This document shows, one piece after another, positions 1-12,800 of a stretch of DNA of 64,000 nt; the first letter of the stretch is position 1, and the number at the start of each line of letters is the position of its first letter. This stretch comes from Pycnopodia helianthoides (lineage: Eukaryota > Echinodermata > Asteroidea > Forcipulatida > Asteriidae): contig CM063262.1 of assembly GCA_032158295.1 (NCBI GenBank), positions 9,929,977 through 9,993,976 of the forward strand, in the 5' to 3' direction. The notes below the pieces were generated by a model, which saw only the letters and a list, made by a program, of their open reading frames with translations, was not told the DNA's origin and did no database searches. Position numbers and translations under genes: made by a program.

Positions 1-380
1 AGCAGATATTTGTGACGGTCACTAAGAGGGAAGTTTTGGAGGTCCCCACGCCACACAATTGTCCCACGCATTGTTGTATAGTAATTAAACATACACAGAT
101 AAAAACACAAGTAGGCCCTACCAATTTCTACGCACCGGGTAATGCCTTTTTCTTTCTCTTTCCAATTTTGTTTCCTTCTTGCTGTGCCCGTAAAATCCCC
201 ACTTTTTTGCCGAGTTTGGGAGGGGCAGTTGCCTCGAGGTCCCCCCCCCCCCCCACACACACACCCTGTGTCGTATGTATGGCTATGGTGGTAGATAACC
301 ACAGACCTTCCAGATTTAAAAATAGTTCATTAAGTTTCCATCAATCATTATCGCCTTTAAAAATTATTGAATAGATTTAC
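1..380 (-). other. Start of intron 1 of the left-hand gene
   Basis: This is non-coding sequence downstream of the 381 donor. It holds a C-run followed by a short CA run at about 240-265 and otherwise nothing I recognise. A plus-strand open frame across it covers low-complexity sequence and shows no domain. Confidence 0.6.
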
Positions 381-474
381 CTGTTTCCGTTGGTGGTAGC
401 GGTGGTTCTGAAACCACGCATACAGCGCAGCCCAGAAGCAAAACCCAAACTAAAAGTGGGTATTTAGCCTCCAT
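381..474 (-). CDS. Signal-peptide first exon of a neighbouring gene (partial)
   Basis: The minus-strand ATG at 474-472 opens a 31-codon reading frame starting MEAKYPLLVWVLLLGC and running to SEPPLPPTET. It then meets a GTAAAT donor, leaving one base over (phase 1). The hydrophobic core and small residues before SEPP fit a cleaved signal peptide. The start context is strong (A at -3, G at +4). The main gene at 41160 begins the same way: short signal exon, phase-1 donor, strong start context. This suggests a related secreted or surface protein whose body lies left of position 1. No domain is visible, so its family is unknown. An AAGATGGCGGC (YY1-like) motif lies 46 bases upstream on the other strand. 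Confidence 0.75.
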
Positions 475-1019
475 TTTCCCCTCTCGACGGTAGTTTTTTA
501 AATACTCAACCAGCTATTCAAGATGGCGGCAGTCGTTGAGCACTTATCTCCCGCCCTTAGAATGTACAATAACCGACGCTATCTCAGCCCCAGTTCACAA
601 TCACACGGGCCGCAAAGGTACATACATAATGCTGTGTCCAAAGTTCAACCATTGAGCTTCAGGCGTGTTAGCCTGTGCTTGGTATCGCTAGTTAACCATT
701 AACTTGAATTAATACACTTAATGATTCAAGCTTTATTTGATGAAATATGATTCAATTTTATGCGATGCTTGTTTTGAAAATAGTATTATGTTGCACCCTT
801 TTCTGGGAAAGAAATTCCATCCCTGCACGTATAGCCATTTAAATCAACTCTTGCGGTATTCTTATTAATTGAATCACTGATTTCAAATCAATAATATGTC
901 CTTGTGTTTGCTTTGATTCAAGAATAACGTCTTTCACGTGTATAACAAACGAAATACAACCACAGTACACGCCTGCCCCTTGTGGTGATTTAGACGTAAT
1001 CTTGTCTGATAATGGCGAT

Positions 1020-1245
1020 GAAATTGCGCACTCCAAAACTATACCGAGTCAGAATCCCCAAACCGAATTTCGCGGGTCCTAATGAAGGGGCCTTGACCCA
1101 TCATCAGACCCAGAAAGTGGTGAAAATATCTGATCAAGTTGTGCGTCAGTTTGACCATTTTCTGGGTCATTTTGACACATATTCCGGGTCGTATTAACTC
1201 AGGCTCCAAAGGACGCAGATTCCGGGTCAACTTTGACCCTTCTTC
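1020..1245. repeat. GGGTCA-rich inverted-repeat element
   Basis: Many short GGGTCA / TGACCC motifs in both orientations (for example TGACCCATCATCAGACCCAG). Related sequence at 22823-23050 and 34204-34262. Confidence 0.6.
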
Positions 1246-2163
1246 AAAGTGTAAGTGCTCATCAGTTAGACAAACTGTCATTGTTGACGGCACGCAGCAA
1301 GTTTAATCAAGGTGCTATAGGTCCGTTTTGTTTTGGAAATTTGACTCAAAAATTGAGACTTAAAACTTCAAATAGTAATTTTTATAGGTTAGAAAGTTAT
1401 AAGCTTTCACTTAAGGTATTGCACGAAACAATAGGCCAATGATAAGTGGTTAATAAAAAAATTAAAAATGAATTACTGAGAACCGCATTACCAATTCACG
1501 TTTATTAGCCATACAAACTATGTTGCATTTTACTTGTATTTTGTGTATTATCCGTGGCACATGAAATAATATGCAAAAGTTTGTGTATGCTTTTCTTTTT
1601 GAAACAGAATCGTCTGTCAAAATTTGGTCAGAAAAACAACACCTTTAATCATGTCCACTCGTTCGTAAGCCTTAATGAAATGTACACAATATTAATAACA
1701 AACTTCTTTGTATTTCAAAACATAGCATGGGAAACATACTCACTGTTCACTGATTGAACAGTGAATCAACTACAGTCATTCGTTTTGATCATTTTTGTGT
1801 AAATTTTAATCCACACACAGGTCAATGGGAGTGTGTTATAATACTAGTATAACACATTCCGCATGTCTGACGAGATATTGACTCAGTGTTACATATTAAC
1901 CACACGGGTGAGTTGTTTTTGTGGGTTTAGTCTATCTCTTATCGCAATCGTCGTTTTGTTATGTAAATTAACAGGTTTTGCTGTTTTTGAGCCCACATTT
2001 TTCAAGTTTCTTCTTTGGCGTAAATAGGGTGTGTGTGTGTGGGGGGGGGGCATTGTTTGTTTGGTTTACGCAATTGATGATGATAATATACTGAGTCTTA
2101 TTTATTATAGCGCACGTATTCACGTGACCATCCAGGTGCTCAAGTCGTGCTTGAATAGAAAAA

Positions 2164-2750
2164 ACTAAAGGCAGGATATACTTTTGGTAATTGTCAAAGA
2201 CTAGATCCTCACTTAAAGGAACATTACAGAACTGGTTTTTGCTAACAAAACAGTTGCTGGCAGTGTAAGCACTTTATGTAATCCACCATATACATAAACT
2301 GACAAACCTGTAGAAGTTTGAGATCGATCGGCCATCTGGGTCACGAGAAAATAGTGAATAGTGAATAGTTTTCCACTATCATTATCATTAGACCGTGTAA
2401 GTTTTATGTAAATCTGTGATCAAAAAGTATATTTTACAAGTTTTTTTCTTACCAATTCTGTAATGTTCCTTTAATCTACCCCAACATTTATGCATAAAAT
2501 AACAAACCTGTGAAAATCTGGGCTCAATTGGTCATCGAAGTTGCAAGAAAATATTGAAAGAAAAAAACACCCGTGCTGTTGCATAAAATATTGTGTGCTT
2601 GCAAATGCCTGAGAAAGGCTTCATGCCTGAAGCCTTTCTCAGATTCAAATGTTTTAGTGAGTGCTTCTTTCTCAAAAACTACAATACTTCAGAGGGAGTC
2701 GTTTCTCACCATACTTAGTGCTATCAGCAGCTCTCAGGTGCTCCTTCTAG
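2164..2750 (+). mobile_element. TTAA-bounded family B element, split by family A
   Basis: Starts with the family B sequence CTTTTGGTAATTGTCAAAGA, is interrupted at 2213-2474 by a family A copy, then resumes with TGCATAAAATAACAAACCTG. The right end is truncated near 2750. Confidence 0.8.
2213..2474 (+). mobile_element. TTAA-bounded family A, internally deleted copy
   Basis: Starts TTAAAGGAACATTACAG and ends CTGTAATGTTCCTTTAA. It lacks the central third found in full copies. It is inserted into a family B element. Confidence 0.88.
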
Positions 2751-3369
2751 ACCGTTTGGCCACGACGCGCCATCTATAAACCATCTTCTGTGTATTACCT
2801 GCAAAGCCACGAAGGCCTTGACGAAAGGCTAACCAAATCCCTGCTAAACCACTCATTTCGAAAACAACCCAATATACCTTATGCAATGACGTCATCACGC
2901 CGCCATCTTTAGAGGTAAAACGATGACGAAACAATGGAAATGCACATCTTGTACGCGCGAATGAGCTATCTTCTTTAGATCTTCAGCCGATGGCGCCCTA
3001 CTCAAATGACGCCATGTGCATGAGGTCTATTCCAGTGTTTCTTGAGATTTTATTAAGAAACCACCACCATCAAAATTATCAGTTCTCAGTTTTCAATTCT
3101 AATGAGAAAACATTGTTCAGTATTTGGACAACATGGACCAGAAGAAACACTCTCCGGAACTATTGGTTTTGTAATTTTATATTTTTTCAATGTTTTTTAT
3201 TCAACTTTCTCTTTTTTATGACGAGTAGTGCAAGCTTACAATAAAAAATGTATTTAGTGCCAACAATGGGCTGTACATTTCTGAGACAGAACTGAATGTA
3301 TAAATTGCATCGGCATCAGACATGCAACGCAAACAAAAACTTGAATTATTAATGAATAAACCATAATAA

Positions 3370-3640
3370 ATGCTTGATTACACAGCCACAATCATGGATA
3401 CACTTTTTGTTACAAAGACACCAAATGAACAACACATACATTGAGTAACTCTTTTCAGATCTGGTATTCGACAAACTCAAGTACTTTCTACTCTTCGTTC
3501 ACAAAGCGCTGGTTAACTAATTTACAGACAACATTGAGATAACTTTTACATCACTGGTTTCCAAACTGTTGTTCATATTAACATGGACACGAAAAAAATG
3601 TGTACCCATGATTGTGGCTGTGCACTTAAACATAAAGTAT
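3370..3640. repeat. Repeat shared in inverse with 59445-59635
   Basis: CACAGCCACAATCATGGATA, ACAAAGACACCAAATGAACA and CTCAAGTACTTTCTACTCTT recur as complements at 59445-59635. Within 3370-3640 the two ends are complementary (GCCACAATCATGG / CCATGATTGTGGC). Confidence 0.7.
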
Positions 3641-5523
3641 CCCCAGTTAACAAAGTAAGCCACCGCGTGCGTGACGTCAGACTCGTTCCACGATGCCCAT
3701 TTACGGATTCCAAATTCGTCACTAAAGAAATTACAGAATGTCCAGTGTTATCATTAATTAGCCAGTTGTCCGCACTCGGGTGCCAATGACTACGATATTG
3801 TCCACGCTGTGACGTCATGCATAGCGTCACTGGCTTAAATTCCACTCCCAAAATACACAAATGAATCACAAAAACTGCACTATCGTAAGTTTTATAAGTT
3901 GTGAGGCATTGCATGGTTGAATATAGGTATGTATTTCGGTTTGTAGTATAACTCAGTGGTGCTCGGTATGAGTACGATATCGTGTTGTTCGTGCAAATGC
4001 CTGGTAAAAGATTGGTGGATCGGGCTTTGGGCTAACCATGAGAAAGATAACTTCTGAAATAATTGTTTCTGCTAATTCTTATCAAGAAGTAGTAGCGAAG
4101 TATTTTTTTGTCGCTTGTGGGACTTCTCTTAAGTCATCTTTACATCCCAGAGTGAGACAAGTTTTGCCTCGACGCGACGTTTCGTCTAGCCTGCTGTGTG
4201 TCGTCGTCAAGAGGCAGTAATTTTCTTGAAAATAGTCTTATGGTAGGCCGATATTGTGATGCAATATGAACAGGGAACCGCACCACTTCACTATAAAACC
4301 TCGACATGGTTAAATTACAAAAGATGACCCATTAGTTCTTTGAGAGTACAATATTTACACACAGCGCAGTACAAAATCGGCCCAATGCAAAAACATCAAC
4401 AATAGCCCATATGCACAAGCGCCATCTTGAATATATACCACAATGCATTTTTGGAAACCGAGGGGGGAAAGCTGTCAAGATGGACGCCAGCCTGCAGTTT
4501 GCAAGCAACTGTGCCATGTTTCTGTAGTTGTGTACCGCATTGCTTCAAAATCAGCACGCCATGGTGGTTGCCGGTGTTGCTTGGACTCAGATTTCACCCA
4601 GAATCCTCTGTGCGCCGATCATGCGCATTAGGGCATGCATATGAGCCATTATTACGTTTCACCAACATATTTGAATATTTTGTTCTTACCACGAAAAATG
4701 CAAAGTAGTCTAGTTGAAACAAGAACATTTGTAATGCAAATTGAGTTCAAATTTTGTTGGTATGCCGACTCATAATAGTTGAACGTTAAAAGACCCAATA
4801 ATGCAATAACAAACATGAACTTATTTACTTTTCTTTTTTTAAAGAAACAAATACATAATGCACAGTGATATTTTTTCTCGAACTTGTCTCGTTACTAAAC
4901 TACGGGTTTACAGCTATACTCAAAGGCACCTTCTCAAAACTATTGCAGGATAATTTGCGGATAGACACAAGAAGTAGCGCTCCAAGGGAACCACTAACAT
5001 TGCCTTGGGCCATGATACCATCAGTATGGCCAAATCACTGTCAACATTCTTGCGGATGAGCTTTTTACTATAGGCAAACATCCAACTATGAAAAAAAAAC
5101 ATCCGCAACTTATCCTCAATGGTTGCGTTATTGCGGATAAACTTTTCCACAACTTATCCCGGAATATAAACTTTTCCACAACTTATCCCGGAATAGTTTT
5201 GAGAAAGTGACAAAGTCTAATATGATCAAACACAAACACCAACTAGGCTACGAAATTGCTCTAAAACACATCCAATGATCTTAACCTTGAGTTTGAAAAT
5301 CTGTACGTGAAATCTGTGTTAAGCCCTCTACCGTCAAAAAGTAATCAGTTTTTATTCTCGAGCTATGTGGGGACAAAATTCGACCTAGAACAGTATTTTT
5401 TTCTTTCTTTTTTGTCTTTCTTTTTATTTTAAACCGTAGCATCTTTTCAGTTCACAAACAAATTTACCCCCCCCCCCTATTTTAAAGAATTGTTTATTCT
5501 AAAGCTTTAAACGCTATTGGTTG

Positions 5524-5669
5524 TTAATAAAGGGATACTTTTGGGGACGCTAGGTGGCAGCAGACTTACCAGGAAAATACACTGTTCTCGAAAAAATGAT
5601 ACACGCTCGCTTAGAGCTACGTTTACCTGGTGTCTGCTGCCACCTAGCGGTCCAAAAGTCTCCCATTAA
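5524..5669. mobile_element. 146-bp TTAA-bounded inverted repeat with GGTGGCAG arms
   Basis: Arms of about 43 bases. The left contains ACGCTAGGTGGCAGCAGAC and the right its complement with CTGCTGCCACCTAGCGG. Single arms recur at 11505-11531 and about 56822-56890. The arm core resembles a CTCF site (TGCCACCTAGCGG). Confidence 0.75.
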
Positions 5670-6659
5670 CCATAATTCAGCCGCATTATGAATAACAGGA
5701 CTTTTTGGTGTTCCGGTCGACTCCTTTAACTAAGACAGGGCACCAGACTTGATGGGAACAGTGATTCACTTGACTGTGATCTACAGGTGTTAAAACTTTG
5801 GGTGTAGAAACTGAACCTGGTAACCACTCTGTGTATACAATTATCTGTAGGCTATACACACTGTTTTTGAGGCAATGTGAGGGCGCTGCCTCTTTAGCCG
5901 TGTGGGAAATTTGAGCTTTCCAATTGGTAGGTGTCAGTTCAACTTTGCCACATCGTCATGTCACATGGTATTGACACTTGTACTCAGCTGACACAGAGGG
6001 CGTGCACAAGTGACACCATGGTGACGCAGACAACTGTTAAGCTTAGCATCCTCTTTTTGTGCTCTATTTCTAAAGATTTTAATTTATGGTTAGAACAAAC
6101 AAAATTAGCATGTGCCTATGGCCGCTAATTTGCTAAAACATTTGTTAATGCACAACAATTAACCGGCACGCCATAAGAATGCGTGTACACAACCGGAACA
6201 GTCAAACGTAAATTCGTTGTATAAACTAGGGAACGATGGGATATACCAATACATTATTTACATTTAAACCTTTAGTTTCTAAAGGTTTAAACCTTTAGTT
6301 TCTAAAGGTACGTTTCTAAATTTCTAAAGGTAACCGTTCACTTTTAATTTGGCGGAACATTCCTCTTCCCCTCCAATAACATTCAGAGTTTACTGTAATA
6401 ATATTAATGCACGCAGTAATCAAATTATTTATGTACATACATTGTAATTTGAAATTCGTATTCCATACAAAATTGAAAAGGCATGAGAATCTGGTGAAAT
6501 TTACTTAGTTTCGCTAACAACCTTAACCTATGCACGATTAATCGTCGCCTGACTCGGGCATCGGTAGGCCCTACAACGTTTGCCTCCCAAACTTCAACAG
6601 AGGGCGGTCTCGTTTTCAGACAAACTAACAACGAAATTGCATCGTGCTAAATTTGTCTG

Positions 6660-6833
6660 CTATTTTAGATCTTTGTCGTCAGTCTTGTCGCTGAACCCGC
6701 CATCGTCTTCTGCCGGCTTGGAGTTTTTGGTGCCCATTTCCACGTCTCCGCCCTCACCGACTGCGGTTGTTTCGACGGGTTGGTAGGCGCTGTCTGGCGG
6801 TCGGGTAACCTTCTGTGAGCTCGTCAATTGTTT
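6660..6833 (-). CDS. Mesh-like gene, exon 21: cytoplasmic tail and stop
   Basis: Phase 0, 57 codons plus TAG at 6662-6660: KQLTSSQKVTRPPDSAYQPV, ETTAVGEGGDVEMGTKNSKP, DKTDDKDLK. The tail is short, polar and acidic. YQPV fits a YXXΦ sorting or phosphotyrosine motif (inference). The acceptor is TTTGACAG. No clear AATAAA was found close downstream. Confidence 0.9.
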   Translation of the reverse strand, partial: KQLTSSQKVTRPPDSAYQPVETTAVGEGGDVEMGTKNSKPAEDDGGFSDKTDDKDLK

Positions 6834-9800
6834 CTGTCAAAATTGAACAACAGATATCAAAGGTATTATACAGGATTGGTAAAGATAACAAGAAAAGTGG
6901 TAAAACTTTAGTCTGAAAGCTTATTGTTTATGAAGTTTTTACAAGAACCATTTTCTTTCTGCGAAAATATTTCTCCCCAAGTCAAACTCGAGAAAACTCA
7001 ATCTGAAAAAACAACAACAACTAGTTTCGGTTGTTACAACCAAAATGATTTAGGACAACGTGTGTACACGCTGAAAATTGTGCATGCATGCTTTTTGTTC
7101 ACTATATTCTCCTTACTCACATAACAGATTAAGGCTAAATTGCCACAAGTTTGTTATTTCATCTATTATGGTTGATCACACAAAGCGTGAACACTGTCTG
7201 CAACTATTTGATCAGCTCTACCGATCCTGTATAATACCTTTAAACCAATAGTGTCTAGAGGTAAAAAAGGCAAAGACAATGATGGCATTAATAATACTCC
7301 AAATAGAGCAAAAAATGTAGTACGAGAGGTACAAAATATTGAATCAAAACAATAATTATAACACAAGGAATGGAGGAAAATGCAATTTTTTTCTCAAGGC
7401 CTAACACTATGAAAGTTTTTGTCTTGGAGTGAAAATCCACTTTTTCCTTGAAATTGTCAATTTCCCTCTTGCTTAAAGACACAAGTGCCACGACCGGGAC
7501 TCGAACCCACACTCTGCCGATCAGAAACACCAGAGCTTGAGTATGGTGTTCTTATCCGCTCGGCCATGACACGCCAACTCGTATACAGGTTTTAAATGTG
7601 AAGTTGTTAATAGTTTTTATACTCTATAATATAATTTTATTGGGATTCTGACTTCCCTTTCCATTTTTGTTTTAAAAACAAGTAAGCCCTCACAAGAAGT
7701 TAGACGTATTAACCTAAAGTTACCGTTACAAAACAAAAGTTACATTCGTTACCAAAAATGTAGTGTATTGTTTGTCATTTGTTACCTTTTTGTAAAAATA
7801 GACACCGAGAACGACGGCGGCAGCGATGACAATAATGACCACGATGACAACGACAACAATGACGGCTGCGTTGCTACCGGCAGCTATAATGACAATAAGT
7901 AAACAACACCTGTAAATATTGACAACAGTATGACGTCCGCAAACGATTTGTTTGCTGCTTGTTTGTTACGTTTATGAAAGAGCTTCTGAGTGATGTCTTT
8001 TGCTCTCCGCCCCCCTGGCCTGACTGTCAGACTATGGTGCAGAAACTAAAAGTCCAACTTTCCGATTATATTTACAAATTGCATTTGCTAAGCAATGAGA
8101 CAAATACTGAGGTCGATAGAAACAGTTATGGTAAATTGTTGAAAAAAAAAAACGAACCATGGCTGCGCCTGGGATAAAAGCATTGCAATAATAAACAAAT
8201 CTATCATTGTTATTTTGTTTAAATTACTGTAATATGAAAAAATGGATAAAAAAATACTTTTGCAAACTACTTATACCTAATCGTGTAAATGCAAAGATTA
8301 TAATGTCTTCAAGTTTTAACACCGAAAGGTGAGGCCATTAATCATTTGTGCCACTATGAAAATGAAAAGTCAAAATAAAACAAATTTGGCAATAATGAAA
8401 CTCGGTGTAAAGTTAAGAAGTTTTTGTCTGCAATTCAGCTCGCAGGGTCTAATGATCGTTCAATTTTTGGTGATGGACAATTAAAAAAATATATATAGAT
8501 ATGTTACTCACTTAACACCCCTGGCTTTGACCTTTAAGATAACATTATGAAAATCTTTGTCTTGGAAATCTACTTTTCTCAATGAAATCGTAAATTCCCC
8601 TTTTTTCACCTTGTTTTCACGAAGTTCTTTTCTTAACTAGACAGAGCCTAACACTATGAAAATGTTCTTCTTGAAAATGGAGTGAAAATCCACTTTTCTC
8701 CTTGAAATTTTAAATTCCCCTTTTCACCTTGTTTTCACCGAGTTCTTTTCTAACTAGCCAGAGAGCCAAAGTGTTTCACGTTGTTTTTTTACTGTGCTGC
8801 ACTGCTTAAAACATTATTCACCAATTAAAGAGTTCTAGGCTTGGATGGAGAGCATTCCCTGAAATCACGGTGAAAGTCATGGAGGCCAGTAAATGGTTTG
8901 GAGACTCTTTTTCTAAGGTGATTTAAGGGAATTGCAATTCCCTTAAAGCATGGTGAAAGAGAAATAAATCCTTGAATTTCAGCCAAATCCTGCACTTCAC
9001 TGAGATTTCACGGTGGTTTCACAGCAAAGATTTTCATAGTGTAAGTGAAATTCTCAGAGGCCAGTAAATGATCTAGAGACTCTTTTTCCCGAGGTGGGCA
9101 ATTCCCTTAAAGCAAGGTGAAAGAGAAATAGCTCCTTGAATTTCAGCCAAATCCTTCATTTCACTGAGATTTCACGGTGGTTTCACAGCAAAGATTTTCA
9201 TAGGCCCTTTTCGAATCCACGGCTTCGGCTCCGGAATTCGGCTTCAGGCCCAGTTTTCTTGTCTGAAACCCTGACCGCAAAACATGTGTAAGTTAAAATA
9301 ATTGAGGGAGCCAAGCTAGCCTGAGCCGATTTTGGAGCCGAAGCCGTGAATTCGAAAAGGGCCATAGTGTTGAGAATACTTACCGCCTGCACACTCAGTC
9401 TCCTCTCCAGTCCACTGCCCGTCAGCTCCACATACTCTTGTAGCACTACCGGTCATTTCGGCATTGTCGTCGCACGTGAAGGTGGCTGTAATTACGTCTC
9501 CCTTAACCTCGACCACCATGTTCCCGTATGTCGGTGGATCCAGGGTACCACACTTCACCTCTGTTGAATTTAATCAATTACCGAACATAATCAATAAAGC
9601 AATAGGTATCTTAACCACTTAACTGCGTAATTATTTATCGTTAGCTAAACCCCCAATGCGGAATTAATTTAAGGAAAACAATGCAAAAAAAGGATAAATG
9701 GAAAGCTATGATCAGACCCTGAATTGCTCCGATTATCCCCACTTATATCTGAGGCTGCTGTATCATCAATGTCTTCAGCACCTTGTAAACAAGGCTCTTC

Positions 9801-12800
9801 AATTTGTGAATCATCATCACTATCAACAGACATGAGAGAGTCTGACAATTCAAGATCTGAAAGCTTGGGTCAAAGCTTGCACACATGACAAGCGCGGTTG
9901 CTGTTGTGAAGTCGCCATATTTAGTAAGAAAACTTGCCGATTGGTGGCGCCACACACTGCCTGACTGTAACTTTGTGATGACGAGATATCTCGTCATACA
10001 AGACACGTAGGAGGGGATTACCCGGGGTCACAGAGCATGTCTTTGATCTCATTTAAACCGCAAACTTAGTGACGAGATATCTCGTCATACGCAATATAAG
10101 GGTAAGTTGGTGATGACGAGATATCTCGTCATACGCAGTTAAGTGGTTAAAGGAACATTACAGAATTGGTTTTTGCTAACAAAACAGTTGCTGGCAGTGT
10201 AAGCACTTTATGTAATCCACCATATACGTAAACTGACAAACCTGTAGAAGTTTGAGATCGATCGGCCATCTGGGTCACGAGAAAATAGTGAAAAACCGAC
10301 TACACATTTGCATGAAATCATATAGGTTCAACAAATGAATAAAACGCTCACTGAGCGATAAACTCCAATCGGAAAATTAGTTTATTCATTTCTCATTAAA
10401 TATGGCATTTCAGACAGAAATATTTCAAGGGATGTTTTCTACTATCATCATCATCAAATTTTATGTAAATCTGTGATCAAAAGTATATTTTACAATTATC
10501 AATTCTGTAATGTTCCTTTAAGTAGGATTTAAAGCTTTGCATAGTGGAAGTATAACTAGGAGAGGTTTGCGTTGACACCATGTTAAAATCTCTTTTGAGT
10601 AGTGCTGGTTCTGAAAACGTAGTTGGTTCTCCTGAAGACGATCAGAGCATACTGATCGAAACGTCGAGTCTTCAACCACCGGTTCTTTTCAGAACCTCTC
10701 CTAGTAATAGGTATCTTGTTTTTTATCTTTTCAAAACAAAAAGTCGACGACAAACTAATGAGGAACACCACAAATTCCTTAGGTAAGATTTGAGTACGGT
10801 TACGCTGACATAAAATGAGCTGATAGTATAAATTTTTGCAATAATTCCATGAGTAAAGTGTAAATATTGTCTGACCATTGAAGACCTGCAACAAAAATAT
10901 TTTACTTAAAATAAAAATAACAGCAGTCTAAAACTGCGCCAATTCAGTATTAAAAAAAAGACGCTCTAATTAAGAGGCTCAAAACGGAGACGGGTTGTTG
11001 TAAAATAAAATTTTAAAAATTCTCCAGTTGGCTCTTCAAATGTCGTCGAAATTGTTAAATTCATTTTTTTCCACTCCTTCTAACACTATGAAAATGTTCT
11101 TCTTGAAAATGGAGTGAAAATCCACTTTTCTCCTTGAAATTGTAAATCCCCCTTTTTCACCTTGTTTTCACTGAGTTCTTTTCTAACTAGCCAGAGCCAA
11201 AGTGTTTCACAATGTTTTTACTGGGCTGCACTGCTGAAAACATTATTCACAAAGAATTCTAGGCTTGGATTGAGAGCATTCCCTGAAATCACGGTGAAAG
11301 TCATGGAGGCCAGTGAATGGTTTGGAGACTCTTTTTTCAAGGTGTTTTAAGGGAATTGCAATTCCCTTAAAGCATGGTGAAAGAGAAATAATTCCGTGAA
11401 TTTCAGCCAAATCCTGCACTTCACTGAGATTTCACGGTGGTTTCACAGCAAAGATTTTCATAGTGTAATTGGGTTTGTATCGAGCGAAATTGGAATCAAT
11501 ATGGGGGACGCTAGGTGGCAGCAGACTGACAACTAAAAGCTAAATCAAACTTCTTTAGTAGCAATCCTTACCCTTGCAGGAAGGCTCCGAGGCATCCGAC
11601 CACTTCTCATTATCCTTACACTCTCGATGGGATTCACCGAGGAAGATGTACCCGTCGTCGCATTTGAATTCGATCACCGAGCCTGGTGCGTGATTGGTCG
11701 CCCCTATGAAGCTCTTAGACCCTCGGGCAGGTGTCGGTATGAACGGACACATCAATACTGAACAAAAAAAGAGGCAACCATATTATACTTAAAGGAACAT
11801 TACAGAATTGGTTTTGCTAACAAAACAGTTGCTGGCAGTGTAAGCAGTTTATGTAATCCACCATATACATAAACTGACAAACCTGTAGAGGTTTGAGATC
11901 GATCGGCCATCTGGGTCACGAGAAAATACTGAAAAACCGATTACACATTTGCATGAAATCATATAGCATCAACAAATGAATAAAACGCTCACTGAGCGAT
12001 AAACTCCAATCAGAAAATTAGTTTATTCATTTCTCATAAAATATGGCATTTCAGACAGAAATATTTCAAGGGATGTTTTCAACTATCATCATCATTAGAC
12101 CGTGTAAGTTTTATGTAAATCTGTGATCAAAAAGTACATTTTACAAGGTTTTTTCTTACCAATTCTGTATTGTCCCTTTAATGAAAACTTTTGTCTTGAA
12201 AATAGAGTGAAAATCCACTTTTCTCTGTGAAATTGTAAATTCCCCTTTTCACCTTGTTTTCATGAAGTTCTTTTCTAACTAAGAGTCAATCTGAATTAAG
12301 CAAGTGTGACCTGGGCTCAATTTCACAAAGTTCTGTGAAAGTTTTTGTCTTGAAAATGAAGTGAAAATCCACTTTTTTCCTTTACATTTTTTAATTCACA
12401 CCTTGTTTTCACTGAGTTCTTTTCTAACTAGCCAGAGCCAAGTGTTTCTTGTTGTTTTTTACTGTGCTGCACTGCTGAAAACATTATTCACCAATTAAAG
12501 AGTTCTAGGCTTGGATGGAGAGCATTCCCTGAAATCACGGCGAAATTCACAGAGACTCTTTTTGGTCTAGAGACTCTTTTTCCAAGGTGGGCAATTCCCT
12601 TATAGCATGGTGAAAGAGAAATAACTCCTTGAATATCGGCCAAATCCTGCACTTCACTGAGATTTCCCGGTGGTTTTGCGGGAAAAATTTTCATAGTGAT
12701 ATAGCAGTTGTCTGATAAGCAATTATGGCTAGAGCACAGAGATTTGTTGGCGATAACTTCAAGGTGGGCAATTCCCTCAAAGCGTGGTAAAGAAGAAATA

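Larger units (their letters stand above)
475..6659. other. Intergenic region between two minus-strand genes
   Basis: It contains the promoter of the left gene and the 3' flank of the main gene. I see no coding exon. Recognisable contents are a degenerate GGGTCA-rich repeat (1020-1245), a G-run (2031-2050), a nested pair of TTAA-bounded elements (2164-2750), a fold-back-like piece (2850-3030), an inverted repeat family (3370-3640), a 27-bp duplication (about 5141-5195), a 146-bp TTAA-bounded inverted repeat (5524-5669) and a short AAACCTTTAGTTTCTAAAGG tandem repeat (6263-6332). The remainder is AT-rich sequence in which I see nothing definite. Confidence 0.6.
8543..9369 (+). mobile_element. 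Outer CACTA-ended element, doubly interrupted
   Basis: Left part 8543-8651 and right part 9042-9202 belong to one element, split by an identical-family copy (8652-9041). The last three bases (GTG) lie beyond a 161-bp GGCCC-ended element (9203-9363). The intact order of family sequence on either side shows the nesting. Confidence 0.8.

Noticed and set aside
12..374. Plus-strand open frame of 120 codons at the left edge
   Set aside because: It is antisense to the intron after the signal exon, is rich in low-complexity Pro/Phe from C and T runs, and shows no domain.
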